Below, piece by piece: positions 1 to 13,176 of a DNA stretch of 64,000 nt. The stretch is taken from assembly GCA_905250125.1 (NCBI GenBank), contig CAJNOL010000042.1:264608-328607 (forward strand), read 5' to 3'. Position 1 is the stretch's first letter; the number at the start of each line of letters is the position of its first letter. The position numbers and the translations under genes were made by a program. Below the pieces are notes generated by a model. That model was not told where the DNA came from. It did no database searches and worked only from the letters and a program-made list of their open reading frames with translations. The stretch comes from Rotaria sordida. Taxonomy: Eukaryota; Rotifera; Eurotatoria; Philodinida; Philodinidae.

Positions 1-2185
1 TGATTATACAATCTTTAACAATGGGTACGGCAAGCAGCTGATCGATATTATCGTGTCAGGTCAAGAGACCTTTCTTTTCTTATTATCTTTTATTTTCTCT
101 GTACTCAATTATTTGACATACTATTTTTTATGAATGCATTTGTATAGCGTCTATCTCAATAAGAAGAAAAAAGTAAAGCATCATCTGTCTATCACTCTTG
201 AGAAACGTGTCTTCTGATAGTGATTTAATATTTCATAAGCATCCATTGTCGCAGCTCAAATATTTGATGTACTCTTTTCTTTTTTCGTCGACTGTCTATC
301 CAAAGTAAATTTCATTCGTACAGTTATGAAGTAGCCGCAATGGTAAAAAAAAATCGCTATTGAAAAGAATATTACCGTTGTCGTCGTCTTCTTCTTCTTC
401 TTTTCAATACAAGTGCATACAAACGTGAACAAGTATTTGTCAACAGTATATATAATAAAAAAAACCTATAACATAACTAATGCAATGTACAACATTGATA
501 ATGATTATTTTTTTCTCTTTGTATCTCGTCTAATCTAATATGTTGTTTTTTTTCTTACTTCTTTGTTGTGCGACACTTACAACGAACCTCGGCATATAAT
601 GATGTTCTGTTTACCACTGTTAAGATTGCGCTGAGTGACAAAGACCGAGAGAGAGTGCAAGTGGAGTAACCATTTGATGGTGAAGGATTAATCGAAAAAG
701 ACATGCTCGATTTTTTTTTCTTCTTTCTTATTGCCTACTCACAATTCAGCATGGAGTCTTTCACTATTGCATCGTATTACAATCATCCGTCACTTTTACC
801 ACAATTAATGCCGTCCTCGTCATCGTTGTCGCATTGATGCAAGGTTACATTCATCACACATATGCTGTTCACAGAAATTCAAATGATATAGTTCCAACAT
901 TTTCATAATGATAATAAAAAGTTTTGATTGATCAAATAACATAGTATTTTTTTTTTGGAAGGACAATATTTCATACAGATATATACATATACATCATTTA
1001 GTTTTTTTTTTACAAATGCAATTCATTGTGAATTAATTTGATAAAGAATAATATTTAATTAAAGAACCCATTGCGTAGCCGAATCAACGATTCATTTTTT
1101 ATAATAATGATTCTTTTGTTCGTCAGTTGTACACACAAATATTCATAAAAAATTTAAAAACAAATTTCTCGCTATGTTATGTATTTTCTCAACAAATTCA
1201 GATTCAAACAAAAAATTCGTGCAAATTCGATAAATCTTGTCTGATAAGCTTTGAATTATTTTATCGAAAAATATCAATATCAGGTAATCATAGATGAATC
1301 AGACGTTTAGCTATTGGCAAAATTTGTTACGATAACAGATCTTTTTAAAACTTAGTCTTATAAAAGAATACCAATATATAATAGTATCATTAAAATGCTA
1401 TAGATCATATATATATGACTTGTCTTTTTCTTATTGAAATTTTATATGATCGTTTTCTTTTGATAAAGAAAAATTGTTTAATAATTCGTCATTTAACAGT
1501 AACTCGTTTTTAATTATTTTATACTTATACGATATTCTTTTATTTCATCGATAATTTACTGCATAATTGATTTTATTTTTTTCTACAGATAGATGAAATT
1601 TTCTTGCTTATTTATAAACTAAATCATATGTATTGTGTCTTTCGATAGTTTACATTAATTTATTAAATCTCGATCAAAAAGAAAACTTATGTTAATGTTT
1701 AAATATACATTGAAAGAAACCTTGGAATATAACTTCTTAAATTTGAATAAGAAATGATGTGAACATTGACGTTTGTTTCAAAGAGAAAAAAAACTTCTTT
1801 TTCTTTCCTTTGGATTTGATCAGCTGATGATATGTACGAAAGAATATACTTCCTCTAGATGATAATGATGTAGTGTTTTCTTTCCACAGCTGTTCTTCAG
1901 TCTATCACAGATAATTTCTTCTGTAGAATGTAGCAACTTTTTTTTATTGAAAAAGGAGAGAAAAAAACCGAGTAATACATAACAACTGTATGAGACCATT
2001 AGAGCATTTAATATATATCATTCATATTGGAATATAAAAGCATTATAAGCATTCTTTTCCCTCGTGTCACCGAGGTCTCTAATGTACATTGATGTCTTGA
2101 TATGCTGTAGAATAGAAAAATGTCTTTCTGCAATAATAATACATAAACTGCTTATGTTTACTTCTAACATATACGGAACATTGAC
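1..2185. other. Intergenic, AT-rich, no gene seen
   Basis: I see no long open frame, spliced-gene pattern, RNA gene or transposon end here. The stretch consists of AT-rich sequence with many homopolymer runs and a short CTT-type trinucleotide run near 385-405. The right end probably holds the promoter of the secreted-protein gene that follows. Confidence 0.5.
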
Positions 2186-2194
2186 TATATAAAG
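2186..2194 (+). promoter_or_regulatory. TATA box of the secreted-protein gene
   Basis: TATATAAAG lies 35 bp upstream of the ATG at 2229. A start site about 30 bp downstream of the TATA box would give a leader of only about 10-15 nt. A second ATG at 2221 opens a two-codon frame (ATG AGA TAA) whose stop shares its last base with the A of the main ATG. Confidence 0.5.
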
Positions 2195-2228
2195 GCACAT
2201 CCATCTACTCTACGAACGCAATGAGATA

Positions 2229-3023
2229 ATGTTTCTTCTAGGATTATTACTATCGTTATTCACTCTAACTTATAGTTTACAATGTACAGACAATTGTTCA
2301 ATGATTTATTCAATGCATGAATCATTTATTATGCCATCGAGTTGTAATCATGTGTCAGCTAATCGTTGTTCCGTTAAACTTATATTTTGGTATGATCGTG
2401 GATATTATAATGTTACATTTAATGGGGAATCGTCACATGATAACACGTTTGGTGATAATAAACATTTTATTATGATTGAAACAGCTGTAAATAAATTTTT
2501 TTCTTATGATATTCATCATATATGTAAAGAAACTGATGATTGTGCTCGTGTTTTTGCTGAACAAACAATTAATCAAATGACTAAACGTTCATATAATGTA
2601 ACGAATATTTATTCTGATTTACATCGATTATTACATGAAAAATCTAGTTTATCTACAAATTTAGCCTGTTTTGATATCAATGAAGCTGTTCGTCAATGTA
2701 CTGTTCCTGGAATGTCTGGTTCATGTCAAATCGTCGATGATTTAATTAAACATAAATTTCATAGACGTTTATGTATTCATAGTAATCAAGAATCTGCTAG
2801 TGTTAATATATTCGATTCCGGTAACTTTGCAATGATGACTATAAGATGTAATCGTATGCTATGTAATGGACCATTGACGATAGCTGCTGTAAAAAAAGTA
2901 TTGCAACGTCATAATATTACTGATATTAATGGTAGACTTCCAGGAAGCAGTTCACAAATACTCTTCACTCGTTATTTATTCATATTGACTACTTTTCTGT
3001 CTTTCCGATTGAATAGGAAATGA
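2229..3023 (+). CDS. Secreted cysteine-rich glycoprotein, orphan
   Basis: A single-exon gene of 264 codons. Residues 1-17 form a clear signal peptide (a hydrophobic run of Leu and Phe ending Tyr-Ser-Leu). The mature part has 12 cysteines, an even number that fits disulfide bonding, and four N-glycosylation sequons (NCS, NVT twice, NIT). The last 25 residues contain a hydrophobic stretch after a Gly-Ser-Ser-Ser segment and end in a short basic tail, which resembles a GPI-anchor signal. I do not recognise the family. Start choice: first long-frame ATG, 35 bp after a TATA box. Likely exported or attached to the outer cell surface; the function is unknown. Confidence 0.7.
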   Translation: MFLLGLLLSLFTLTYSLQCTDNCSMIYSMHESFIMPSSCNHVSANRCSVKLIFWYDRGYYNVTFNGESSHDNTFGDNKHFIMIETAVNKFFSYDIHHICKETDDCARVFAEQTINQMTKRSYNVTNIYSDLHRLLHEKSSLSTNLACFDINEAVRQCTVPGMSGSCQIVDDLIKHKFHRRLCIHSNQESASVNIFDSGNFAMMTIRCNRMLCNGPLTIAAVKKVLQRHNITDINGRLPGSSSQILFTRYLFILTTFLSFRLNRK

Positions 3024-5260
3024 CACTCAAGGTTATATAGCATAAAGTTTGATTTGCATTAATCTTAATGTATTGTTACATAATGAATACCTTTATAAGT
3101 CATTCAAAGGAATAACAACATCGAATATTTTTTTTTAATGAATAAGCCTACCTGAATTTTTTAAAGATAAGCGATGTATGAAAGTATGATAAACATTTTG
3201 TTTTTGGGTTATTACACGAATATTATATGCCTTCATATTTTAGGTATGATAAAAAATTTCCTATTAATTTTTCAGTGCATATAAAAGAAACTATCTTTTG
3301 CCAGAATATTCTATTAAATTCTTTGGATTTATCCAATGTGATATATTAATCCTTTTTCTTTAGCTAGCAATAGATTGACGTGTTTGTTTAATAAATAATT
3401 TTAATGATGAAATCATTCACCATTGGTAACAGCTATATTAATTTTTTTGATTGAGTTCAATGATTATAGTATTAACGGTTTCATTATTTGTATGAATGCA
3501 TTATGAAGAATAAATATTGACATTGTGTAATTCTACTAATTAGCTATAAACTTCTTGTAACAAAAAAAAAGGAATCGACAGATTTGAGTTGATATTTTAT
3601 TCAAAAATGATGTATGAGTAAAACAATATAAAAAAACATCAAAAATAACCATCAGAGAACCAATGTTTTCAACATCAGCCAAAACGATCATGATACCGAT
3701 TGTTTCAATGCTCGGAGTATTTGTGTCAAGAAGTACTATAAAGTGAAATGTATTAGCAAAATTGATACATAAGAGATAAATCAAAACGTCTAATTCATAG
3801 GTTGTTTGAGCATAATCTACAACTGAAAGTTTGCTTTGACGAGTGTAAGTTTTAAACAATTATGTTGAGTAAAGATACTGAAAGTCAAATGAATTTATGT
3901 AGAAATACGTTTAATAAAACAATCAGATTGTTTATCATCTTTGAAACCATATAGATTATATATACGATATCATGACTTGTCCAATTATCACAGTGCACCA
4001 TCATGTGATCTGCAGTTTGATTGACACTTGACATATAAACACATTCGTATTTTCTGACAATTTTTAAACAAAGTCATGTTTTTATGAACACAAATGATCG
4101 TAACATTTCAACCTTTATTAGATAAAAATGAATCCGTTAAAACTAGCTTATAGATCATAAAGACGAAGTCTGTATTACTCAGATCCCATTTTCATTGTAT
4201 TGATGCTAAAATGATTGAATTTGAACTAAATATTTTCAAAGATACAACATTCAATTCATGATTCTGTACAATGATGCTTTTTTTGAAAACATTTGATTTA
4301 TGCTTGATACAACATATTTAAAAAAAAAATTAAATATAACTTTGATAATTTTTCTTTATATATTATAATGAAAACTAATATGATATTTTCAACGATTACT
4401 TTCTTCTCCTTTTTTTTTCCGAAACATACAGAACACATCTGGTCTCCTTTCATTATTGAAGGCCGTGAAAACAAAATACCAGGCGGTGAACATAATTTTC
4501 ATTGGGAGAAGAAGTAGTAAGCCTTTCTCGATGACAATCCCGTCATCAATCTGACACAATATATTTCTTTTTGATTATTTCATCACATGTCGAGGACATA
4601 ATAAAACGAAAATTTGATATGAATAATTTTATCAGCTGTAAAAAAAAATATTTTACAAGTAAATGAAGGAATAATCATTCTATTGTCTTATGTCTGCAGC
4701 TGACATAATAATATTTCAGTTTAAAAAACATTTTTCACGAGCCTATTTGGTTTATTACCAATAAAATAGTTGGGAGTAGGCGTATATCATTGAAAACTAA
4801 CTATTGCGACATAGAAACGAGGTAAAATACCGTATTTAAGCGGTATGCAATGAATATTCGTCTACCACACTATGAAGCAATTTTACATTAATGAAAATAA
4901 TATGACTTTTTAATGTGACATAGAAATTGGTGAAGTTCAGATTTTAACGATAACTATTGTTGAAATAAATAAGAATACTAAAGATCAATTAATTAATGTT
5001 TCTTTACAATAATCGCTCTAACTTACTTACATAAGAAATTGTTCATGTCAGTCACTTGTCCAAATAAATAAAATGTAGGCGATTTTCAAAAACTATCCAC
5101 CATGAACTGAGTTCTACTATCTTATTAATGAGAAATATATAGACAATCGGGAATATTTTCAATTATCGATGAGTTACAGTGCACGTCAAAAGTCTCACAT
5201 TACTTTTTTGTTTTGGCTCGTGTTTCAGAACTACACGACATAGATTCAATTTTGGATTTC
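3024..5260. other. Intergenic, nothing recognised
   Basis: AT-rich sequence between the secreted-protein gene and the foldback repeat. A 107-codon minus-strand frame at 3536-3859 has no recognisable motif and no splice or promoter context, so I do not call it. No RNA gene or transposon end was seen. Confidence 0.45.
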
Positions 5261-5925
5261 TTCTTCGGATAGCGGGGCTCGAGTACTATGTGCATGTGTA
5301 TGCTTGGAATTAATTACCCTTAAATGTGAAATACAGGAAAAAAAAAACTTCAGTACTAAGAAAAAAATTATATAAAAACAAAAAGCCAAAATGATATCGT
5401 TGTTATAAATTGTAGTAGTTTTAGTAAGATGTGAGTAATGCAAAAATCAAATAAGATTCTTTTTGATATTTTTACATGGTTCAAGAGATTTTGACGAGCT
5501 TTACAAAACTGTCTATATTGAAACTTTTAAAAATCCTCTTTCAATACAAAAATTTACAAAAACTCGCATGTTTTTATATAGAAAGTTCAGTTTTTTTTCG
5601 TACAAAATATAAAAAAGCGAGTTTTTTGTAAATTATTGCCTTGAAAGAGCGTTTTTAATAGTTTCAATATAGACAGTTTTGTAGAACTCGTCGAGTTCTC
5701 TCGAACCATGTAAAAATATCAAAAAGAATCTTACTTGATTTTTGCATTACTCACATCTTATTAAAACTACTACAATTTATAACGACAATACCATTTTGTC
5801 TTTTTGTTTTTCTATAATTCTTTTCTTCATACTGAAGTTTTTTTTTTTTCTATATTTCACATTTAAGGACGATTAATTTCAAACATACACATGGACGTAG
5901 TACTCGAGCTCCGCTATCCGAAGAA
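5261..5925. repeat. Foldback repeat, about 310-bp arms
   Basis: The left arm, 5261 to about 5568, is repeated in reverse complement at about 5616-5925 with mostly single-base differences and small indels. The outer ends match as TTCTTCGGATAGCG against CGCTATCCGAAGAA, and inner segments such as CAATATAGACAGTTTTG match too. The loop is about 47 bp. There is no coding capacity, so it looks like a foldback or MITE-type non-autonomous element. I saw no clear target-site duplication. Confidence 0.8.
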
Positions 5926-7263
5926 GGAACCAACAAAGATTTTATTTGTTGGTTGATCGACATGCTTGAATAATTACTTCTTCTCAAGTATAACGAAGGT
6001 AAATATCTGAGTGATCTTTAAAATTGATTGAAATCAATGTTTATGAGGAAACTAAAGTTCGTAAAAAATAAAACAGTGAATTGTCTGACTAGTTGATGCA
6101 GTTCTTCATGAGTTTTTTTCTTTTCTTGTTTCTAGATATGGGCATCAAAAGCTGTCATTTTCTTTTGTGATAGTCTCAAGATACGAAAGTTAGAAAATAC
6201 TCATTCAAAAGCGAGAATGAAATCTCATAATGGAAGCGATAGCATTCGTTTTCTGATCTTTAATATGACGTTCCATTTTCTTACCAAAAGTCACCAAACA
6301 AGGCAAGATTTTGTGAACTTTGTTTTTTTCCAAGTTTCCGGCCTCTGCACTTACAGCTAAGACAGTTGTGAATACAGCTCATAATAGATAATGAATCAGA
6401 GAGAAAATCAAGCGATCAATCGAAAGTATTCTTTAAATCTTGTTTATATTCACTAATAGAGTTCTCTTAGTAATGAATTTTGCAATTACCACTTCTTAGA
6501 TTCTTTACTGACTTTGATCATCTGATTGATTGAAATGTAATTTTTCCGATTTATAGCGATAAAAAAGAAGTCCTGATTCCATTATAGCATGGTTATCTTT
6601 CGGAGAAAAGCGTTTCATATTCAATCGGCCAAACGGTTTTTTGTTCCTTTAGAAAATATCGATTTATCCGCCAATCGACATTGGAAACTACGCACTGCAT
6701 TTTGCAGCTGACTGAAACTCGAATGCCATCAAATTCATATCTATTATGCTTATGACTTTGCAGATTTTTTTTCTATTGGGTCAGAGAAATTACAATGGTC
6801 TCATTCATTTTTTATTCTTGAAAAGAAATTGGAGTCGATATCTTCTATTTTTTTTTCTAAAGGAATGTTGCATACATATGTTGCTCAATGTAATTGTACA
6901 GATCCAATCAATCTTTCTTTTTTATTCCTTAATCATTTTATCTCTCTATTGCATGTATATCTTACATCTCGTTTTGCAAAAGTTGTCAATTAAATCTCTG
7001 TCTAGCTTGTTATATGCAAAAGTATGCCAAATCGAGGATTAATTAAATGGATTACAAATTGATTACATTTGTCCCAATACTTGCAAAGGCAAATACTTGT
7101 TGAAACAAATAATTTATTTTACACATTATTTATATAAAAACAATTAAAAATTTGAATGTTAAGAAACTAATATAGAATATTATGATCTCGTGAATAATGA
7201 TTGTATTACTAAACATTTTATGTCAGAATATGTATTGAAAAATAGGACGACAATTATAGAAAA
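5926..7263. other. Intergenic, 3' flank of the ABHD10-like gene
   Basis: No supported gene. A 98-codon plus-strand frame at 6746-7042 is hydrophobic but is made of AT-rich, Phe/Leu/Ile-coding sequence and has no motif. A minus-strand AATAAA (TTTATT at 7114-7119) lies about 145 bp beyond the stop of the ABHD10-like gene and may serve as its poly(A) signal. Confidence 0.4.
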
Positions 7264-7983
7264 CTATTCATTCCTTGACATGTCAGTGAGATCATTTAAA
7301 CAGCTTTTGATTTCATTTAAATCTTCAAGACGTGATAATCGATGGTCACCATCATGTATGAGACGAATTTTTATTGCTCCTTTCTTGTCGATTCGTAAAC
7401 GACTTACAAAATCGATAACGCGTTGATAAGGTACATCGAAATCGAGCATGCCGTGCATGAAAATCAGTATGCAATTATTGCACTCTAACTCAATTGAATT
7501 GCATTCAATAGGTAATAAATATTCTTTTGAATCAAGTAACATTGAAACACGTATGTCATAATAACCGGTAGATGAATAAGAACTGGGACGACGATATATA
7601 TAATTGCGATCAGAACGATTTTCAATTGGTTCTATTTCATTCAACCATATTTCAGTGCCATTTATACTCATACCTAATGCAAGAATACCACGGATACGAG
7701 AACGTAATGAACTATCAACTTCTTTTCGAATGCGAACTAAAAGAGCAAGCCATGCACCGAGACTAGCACCAACTAAAATGAGGTTTTCGTTGCTAGTTTC
7801 TTCATAAAGAATAGCTAGAAGATGATGAAACCATGTGCCTACAAATGAATTAGACGATAGAAAATCATGATTAAATGTAATGAAACGATAATGATGTTTA
7901 TCACACCATGCTTGAAGAAAAGTTGATTTTATCGAGGGTACAAATGATTGATAGCCAGGAATGAAAACGATTGTGATTGACAT
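7264..7983 (-). CDS. ABHD10-like alpha/beta hydrolase
   Basis: A single-exon gene for 239 residues. Visible features: strand and HG-like turn at the N-terminus (FIPGYQS), nucleophile elbow G72-A-S-L-G76 with Ser74, acid in HGMLDFDVP (Asp181), and base in DGDHR (His214). The C-terminal block around HGM..D..VP and DHR resembles ABHD10, a mitochondrial serine hydrolase with acyl-protein thioesterase and acyl-glucuronide esterase activity. It is shorter than animal ABHD10 and lacks an obvious mitochondrial presequence, so location and substrate are open. The start is the only good ATG. A general bacterial-type serine hydrolase is the alternative. Confidence 0.75.
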   Translation of the reverse strand: MSITIVFIPGYQSFVPSIKSTFLQAWCDKHHYRFITFNHDFLSSNSFVGTWFHHLLAILYEETSNENLILVGASLGAWLALLVRIRKEVDSSLRSRIRGILALGMSINGTEIWLNEIEPIENRSDRNYIYRRPSSYSSTGYYDIRVSMLLDSKEYLLPIECNSIELECNNCILIFMHGMLDFDVPYQRVIDFVSRLRIDKKGAIKIRLIHDGDHRLSRLEDLNEIKSCLNDLTDMSRNE

Positions 7984-9513
7984 AAATTTTAATTTTCAAA
8001 TAAATATCCTACTTATAATAATTTTTTGAACGTATTATTCGTCATGACTCTAGAGTAAATAGAAGCTGAGTTGAAGAATTAGAAGAAAAAAAAAACTTTA
8101 ATTTTTTCTTAGTATAGGAATTGCTTCTTAATGAAAACAGCTTTTTTATTTTTCAATGAATGCTTCAGTGAATCATCATCATAATACTATCAGGAAATTT
8201 TTAATTGGATTTCTTTGTCAGGAATAAAATGTTCCATGCTTGAATGCATGCATGCATGTATTATTTTTGTATCATCAATACGAAAATGATATTTAACAAT
8301 TGCGCCCATCAAAGCTACTAATTTTTTACCATGAGAATGTATATTTTGTGAAATTTCTCAAAATTTAATTTGATATAGATAACGCCAGTAGACAGCTGCT
8401 AATAACACACATGTATTAACCCTCAGTGCTTCTATTGAATTTAAAAGAAAACTTAAGTATTATTTCATTATGATACGTAATAACAAGAATTTATTTCTAC
8501 TGTTTTCTTAATTGATCTATTTATTTATTTGTAGAACAGTTTTGAATTTTTGTTCTAATTTATCAAGTACACTGACTGTAAATATAACTACAATTGCATA
8601 TTGAACAAAATAAATTTTCCATCTGACATCAAATCGAAAAAATTCTCTCACTTTCGAATGTTCTTTCAAAAATATCAATTATGAATTTATGATCTTAACA
8701 AAAAGAATTGTTTTTGCTTTTTTGCATTATCAGATAGCATTATCGCAGTAGTGTCGACACGAACAACAATTATATCAACCAATAAATAAACCTAAATCAA
8801 TCTAATTATCAGTTTGTTCATATTCGTAAAATTTGATTTTTGTCAATTTATTCATATAGAAGAAATATTATTCAAAAGACAGAGTCTCATCAGAATACTG
8901 CCAATCAACCATGATAAAATTCATTTATAATATTATTATTAACATGTTTTAAAATATTGGAACTTGTCATAAGCCATACTTTGACTTTTGCGTCGAGGTT
9001 TATATTAACCATTTCAACATTTACAATGAAAAGTTCTGTAAGAATTTTTTTGTTGAATATGTTTTGAGAGAACATATTCTCTATAAATATTAAGAAAGAA
9101 GAGTAGTATTAACCATCAATATATTTTTGTTTAACTACTCGATGAATAGTATTTAGCAATGTACACAAACTAAAACCTAATAAACTTTTACTGGCATAAT
9201 GTTCACGAATGAAATTTGTACTATTAGATGACGTAGCTGGATTTCCTTATCCTCGAATTGTAATAGCGTGGACTACTAATTGTATGAATAACAACAATAA
9301 TTGAGGAAATTGATAGTTGAAAATTTTGATTCCATTGTTTCATTTTTATTTTTTATCAACAGTAAAAAAGAATTTTTAATTATTCTATTATTAAAGAGTA
9401 ATATAATGAAAGCAACAAATCAACTTACTCTGTACCGTTTGAAATCACATCCTTTGTTTGAAGCGGACAAAAGAGACAATAAAATGAAAGAATATAGTTT
9501 TTCTTTTTAATGA

Positions 9514-9568
9514 GGGTGCGGGTGCGGGTGTAGATGGATTCAAGACTGACATCCATACTCACACCCTG
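9514..9568. repeat. G-rich hexamer token with inverted partner
   Basis: Two GGGTGC units and one GGGTGT unit lie in tandem at 9514-9531, in a region otherwise very poor in G and C. They run into AGATGGAT and, after an 11-bp spacer, an imperfect inverted partner ATCCATACTCACACCC. The unit resembles the TGTGGG-type telomere repeat reported for bdelloids, so it may be an old interstitial telomere-like remnant; that reading is an inference. Confidence 0.5.
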
Positions 9569-12500
9569 CACAAATAGTTGTTGATCCAGTAAGAGATCGA
9601 TACATGATACACTGCCGAATGAAATGGAAAGATAAAATCACTTTACCAGAAAGCTAACTTCGCTGCATCCTGTCCCACGATAGTCCTGAATAAAATCTCT
9701 TTCGTTGTATTCTATTTGATAAGATAATGAATCCAAAATACTAGGCCTTAGATAAATTCCAACAAACTCTAAAATAAATTCATTGAAATCCACTGCAATT
9801 CAACAGCATCTAATTGATTTCATCACGAGGCAGAATCTTGTTATTATCTTTGAAGAGTTTAATTCTATTTTTCTTAACATTGAAAGAGAACAATATATTT
9901 TCGAAACAGTTGTTTACACACAATGTTGGACTCGACAAGTATGAACGATAACAATCATATGCAATGATTATCACGACATTCGTCCAGTATATTTGTAATT
10001 CATGAATCTTCAACAACTAATGAGTTTCTTTTTTCATTTTCTCAAATTATTCTATATCACTGAAGACCCTGTTCTATCTTAGTCAAACTTCATCAAGGGT
10101 TAATCGGAAGAAATTGAATAAAAAGATGTCCGCTGATGACTTATGTAAAGACTTGATTTTGTTACTATTTCTTATCAGATAAGTTCAACTTTCTTCAATT
10201 CTAGTATTTATAGTCATTTCTTGAGAACGTGAACAATGATTCAATATGACTGCCATGATAAACGCTCCATCTTCATCAATACCATCAGAAATGTTCGATT
10301 AGAATTACAAATAAACCGAAAATATATCGAAGAATAAGAATTCTATGTCCACCGTTGTTGCTATATTGAGCTACTTAGTTTGGTTGCTCAACTAATGAGT
10401 GTAGATACTAAAGTTTACGTTGACCTGATGTGACAAGAAACAAAAACGGTTAAAGTAATTCAAATAAGCTATCTGCCAACACGTTTTCACCGTTATCCGT
10501 CAATCCACTCGATAAATTCTTTTAAACTCTAATGTATCTTGAGAAAATCTACTTGAGTTATTTTAGATCCTTATTCATTGTCATCAATCGAATAATTCTT
10601 GAAATATTACAGAATCTATCGCGATTTCATAATGTTTCGCCTATTCGTTCTTTTCGACTTGTCAGTTGGGATTCAATCAAAAGCGAACGTGCATCGTCTG
10701 ATAGGAAAAAAAGAAGTATCATTCAGGACATCTTTACTGTAGTATGTGATCGAATTAAAAGAAAATATTGCAAAAGATCGTTGCTAGATTTTCCATGTTT
10801 CTTGAAATGCTTGCTTGGTTCTATCTTTTAAAACTTCATTTTATTACGGAACTAATCAACATTATAGAACGAATTAAAAATCGAGTAGATGGTTAAATCA
10901 GTTATCAATATGATGCTCAGATATTCGAACAAAAATAGTGATTTATAAAGACAAATTCCGACATATCAAACATTTCCAACTATGTAAGCAGGTTCGAGTT
11001 CATTAATTTTCATATTTATTTTTATCAATATGATGTTCTACGATCAATTGAATGTTCTTTTATAGGACTGACATCAAAAATATTAACTAATAATGGATTG
11101 TCTCATATTACTAATGACAATTTTTAGATTATTATCTTGCGATAATCAAGAAATCATTACTAAGATTAAGTTATTCTTTTGATGACTGACATTATGAGAC
11201 ATCTATGATAGATTATTATCTGAATATTCATTCATTCTCAAGAGCATCTTCGCATAATTTTTTTTTTTTTTGATATTTTCTACATAAATATTTTAACTGT
11301 TGGATTAAATATCTCGATCAACAGTAACTTGTTTCAATTTATTGATATTATAATAGATCGTTCTTTAGAAATTGTTTATCAGATAATTATTAGCACAAGC
11401 AAATCTTGAGTTTTTACAGAAAATAAACACTTGTCTGTATAAAGAATCATTAGGTATTTTTAGCTAAATTTCACAGATGAAAAAAAAAGGATGATATGAA
11501 CAAAATATACTCTGATCATTGGAAAACAAAGTGACCTTGTTATATTATTAGAAAAAGGTATTCATCCGTCTGTACTCACACTTTTATAGCTCCTGCTGAT
11601 ATATGATGATTTTTATAAACAAAAGAATGATGGCATGGTTTTATATATATATCTATGTGTCTACAATAAGTATAACTGCAAACAACTTTATAAGATCATG
11701 TTAACTCTTTTGTTCTATCTCTCGTCATTTTATTTTCTCATGAACATGATTAAAGATATCTTTATCATCTATTCTTCTTTTTATAACATGTTCTATTTTT
11801 GTTTTTAGTGAAAAAAATATTGTTACACGTACCTACATATCATTTCATGCATCGTATGTATCAACTCATCTAACTTCATGATACAATGTCATCTTATCGA
11901 TGTAATAGTCAGCATACAGTAGATCAATCAAATAAATACATACAAATAATCGACTAACTGTCAAAAGAGGTTTTTTTTTTCTTAAACGATGATAGATCAA
12001 GTGAGACTAATAGTCAATTATTATTACATAAACATCAACTTAAGATATATAAAGAATCATGAGCTATAAATCTACTTTCGTGATACAAATAGCTGTAGCA
12101 TTTGCTGAGCACATCTGAATTTTCAAAACAAAATCGAAAATAAAATCAGTACCCTTACAAAATCATCTACATGATGACCGCGATACAAGTATTGTTCGGT
12201 CAAATATACAAGTCAATCAAAATGTCGAGCATTCACAGCTGCAACAAGTACATGAAAAATATATTGCCTGCAGCTAGCGCATCATAGCTCATCATGAGAT
12301 AACGGAAATAAGCAATCGATTTGTTTTTTATTGCTCATGACAGATAGTAGAAAGCTTTTATGAATGATTATGTTTCTTTTGTTTTTGGAAATTTCTAAAG
12401 TTAAATATTTCAAGTAGTGATAATATTTTACTGAAATTTGTATATGTTTTTTGTTGACACATGTCAACAAAGAAATTATCTTAATAGTTTATTAACTAGA

Positions 12501-13136
12501 AAATATTCAAATTGTGAAATCAAGTTTAATATTCTAGATATACTGTGTATATTTCTGAAAACCTATGAGTTATCGATTATTAAAAACGAACCAATATTTG
12601 AATAAATTCTTGTACAACAATGAAGAATAAATATATTTAGTATTGCATTATTTTGTTTGATAATGGAATTTAGATTAGCATATATCATATTACACGCATT
12701 GTTTTAATAAGATGATACAGTAGAAAGAAAATTAAATGGCATAATAAATTGTGTAATATTATATTTATCATTGAATAGAAAATGGTTTTCATCTGGAGAG
12801 ATGTCTTCGAATATAATTCATGTTCATCTAATTGTCTCTAAAACAGAATTCATTTTTTCAAGGACACATTCAACTAAGTGAATAATTGTTATCAATCTTA
12901 AAATACCAATTTTATCATTTTACATATTTATGTCATTGTTTTTCTCCTCCTTCGACATACCATGTTCGCGCCATCGCACTATTTTACCGCCAATTCTTGT
13001 GTTGGCACGTATCGTTGATATAAGACCAGTTGTAATAGATATATTATATTTGCATATATGTATAGTATACGTCCATCTATTTTTCTTGTTCTTCCTTCGG
13101 GTCATTTGAGAAATAAGAAGAAAAAAAGAACGAACA

Positions 13137-13140
<4 letters not shown>

Positions 13141-13172
<32 letters not shown>
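13141..13172. repeat. TG dinucleotide microsatellite, 16 units
   Basis: A perfect run of TG repeats about 300 bp upstream of the first recognised innexin exon. It is followed by a short pyrimidine-rich CTCTCTCT stretch and an A-run at 13258-13273. There is no evidence that it is coding. Confidence 0.9.

Positions 13173-13176
<4 letters not shown>

Noticed and set aside
3536..3859. 107-codon minus-strand frame
   Set aside because: Composition follows the AT-rich background (Phe/Ile/Leu-rich), with no motif, promoter or splice linkage.
6746..7042. 98-codon hydrophobic plus-strand frame
   Set aside because: Its hydrophobicity comes from T-rich sequence; no signal of a real membrane protein family and no supporting context.
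10532..10831. 99-codon plus-strand frame beginning with ATG
   Set aside because: No recognisable domain; the opposite strand reads equally well, so it gives no directional coding signal.
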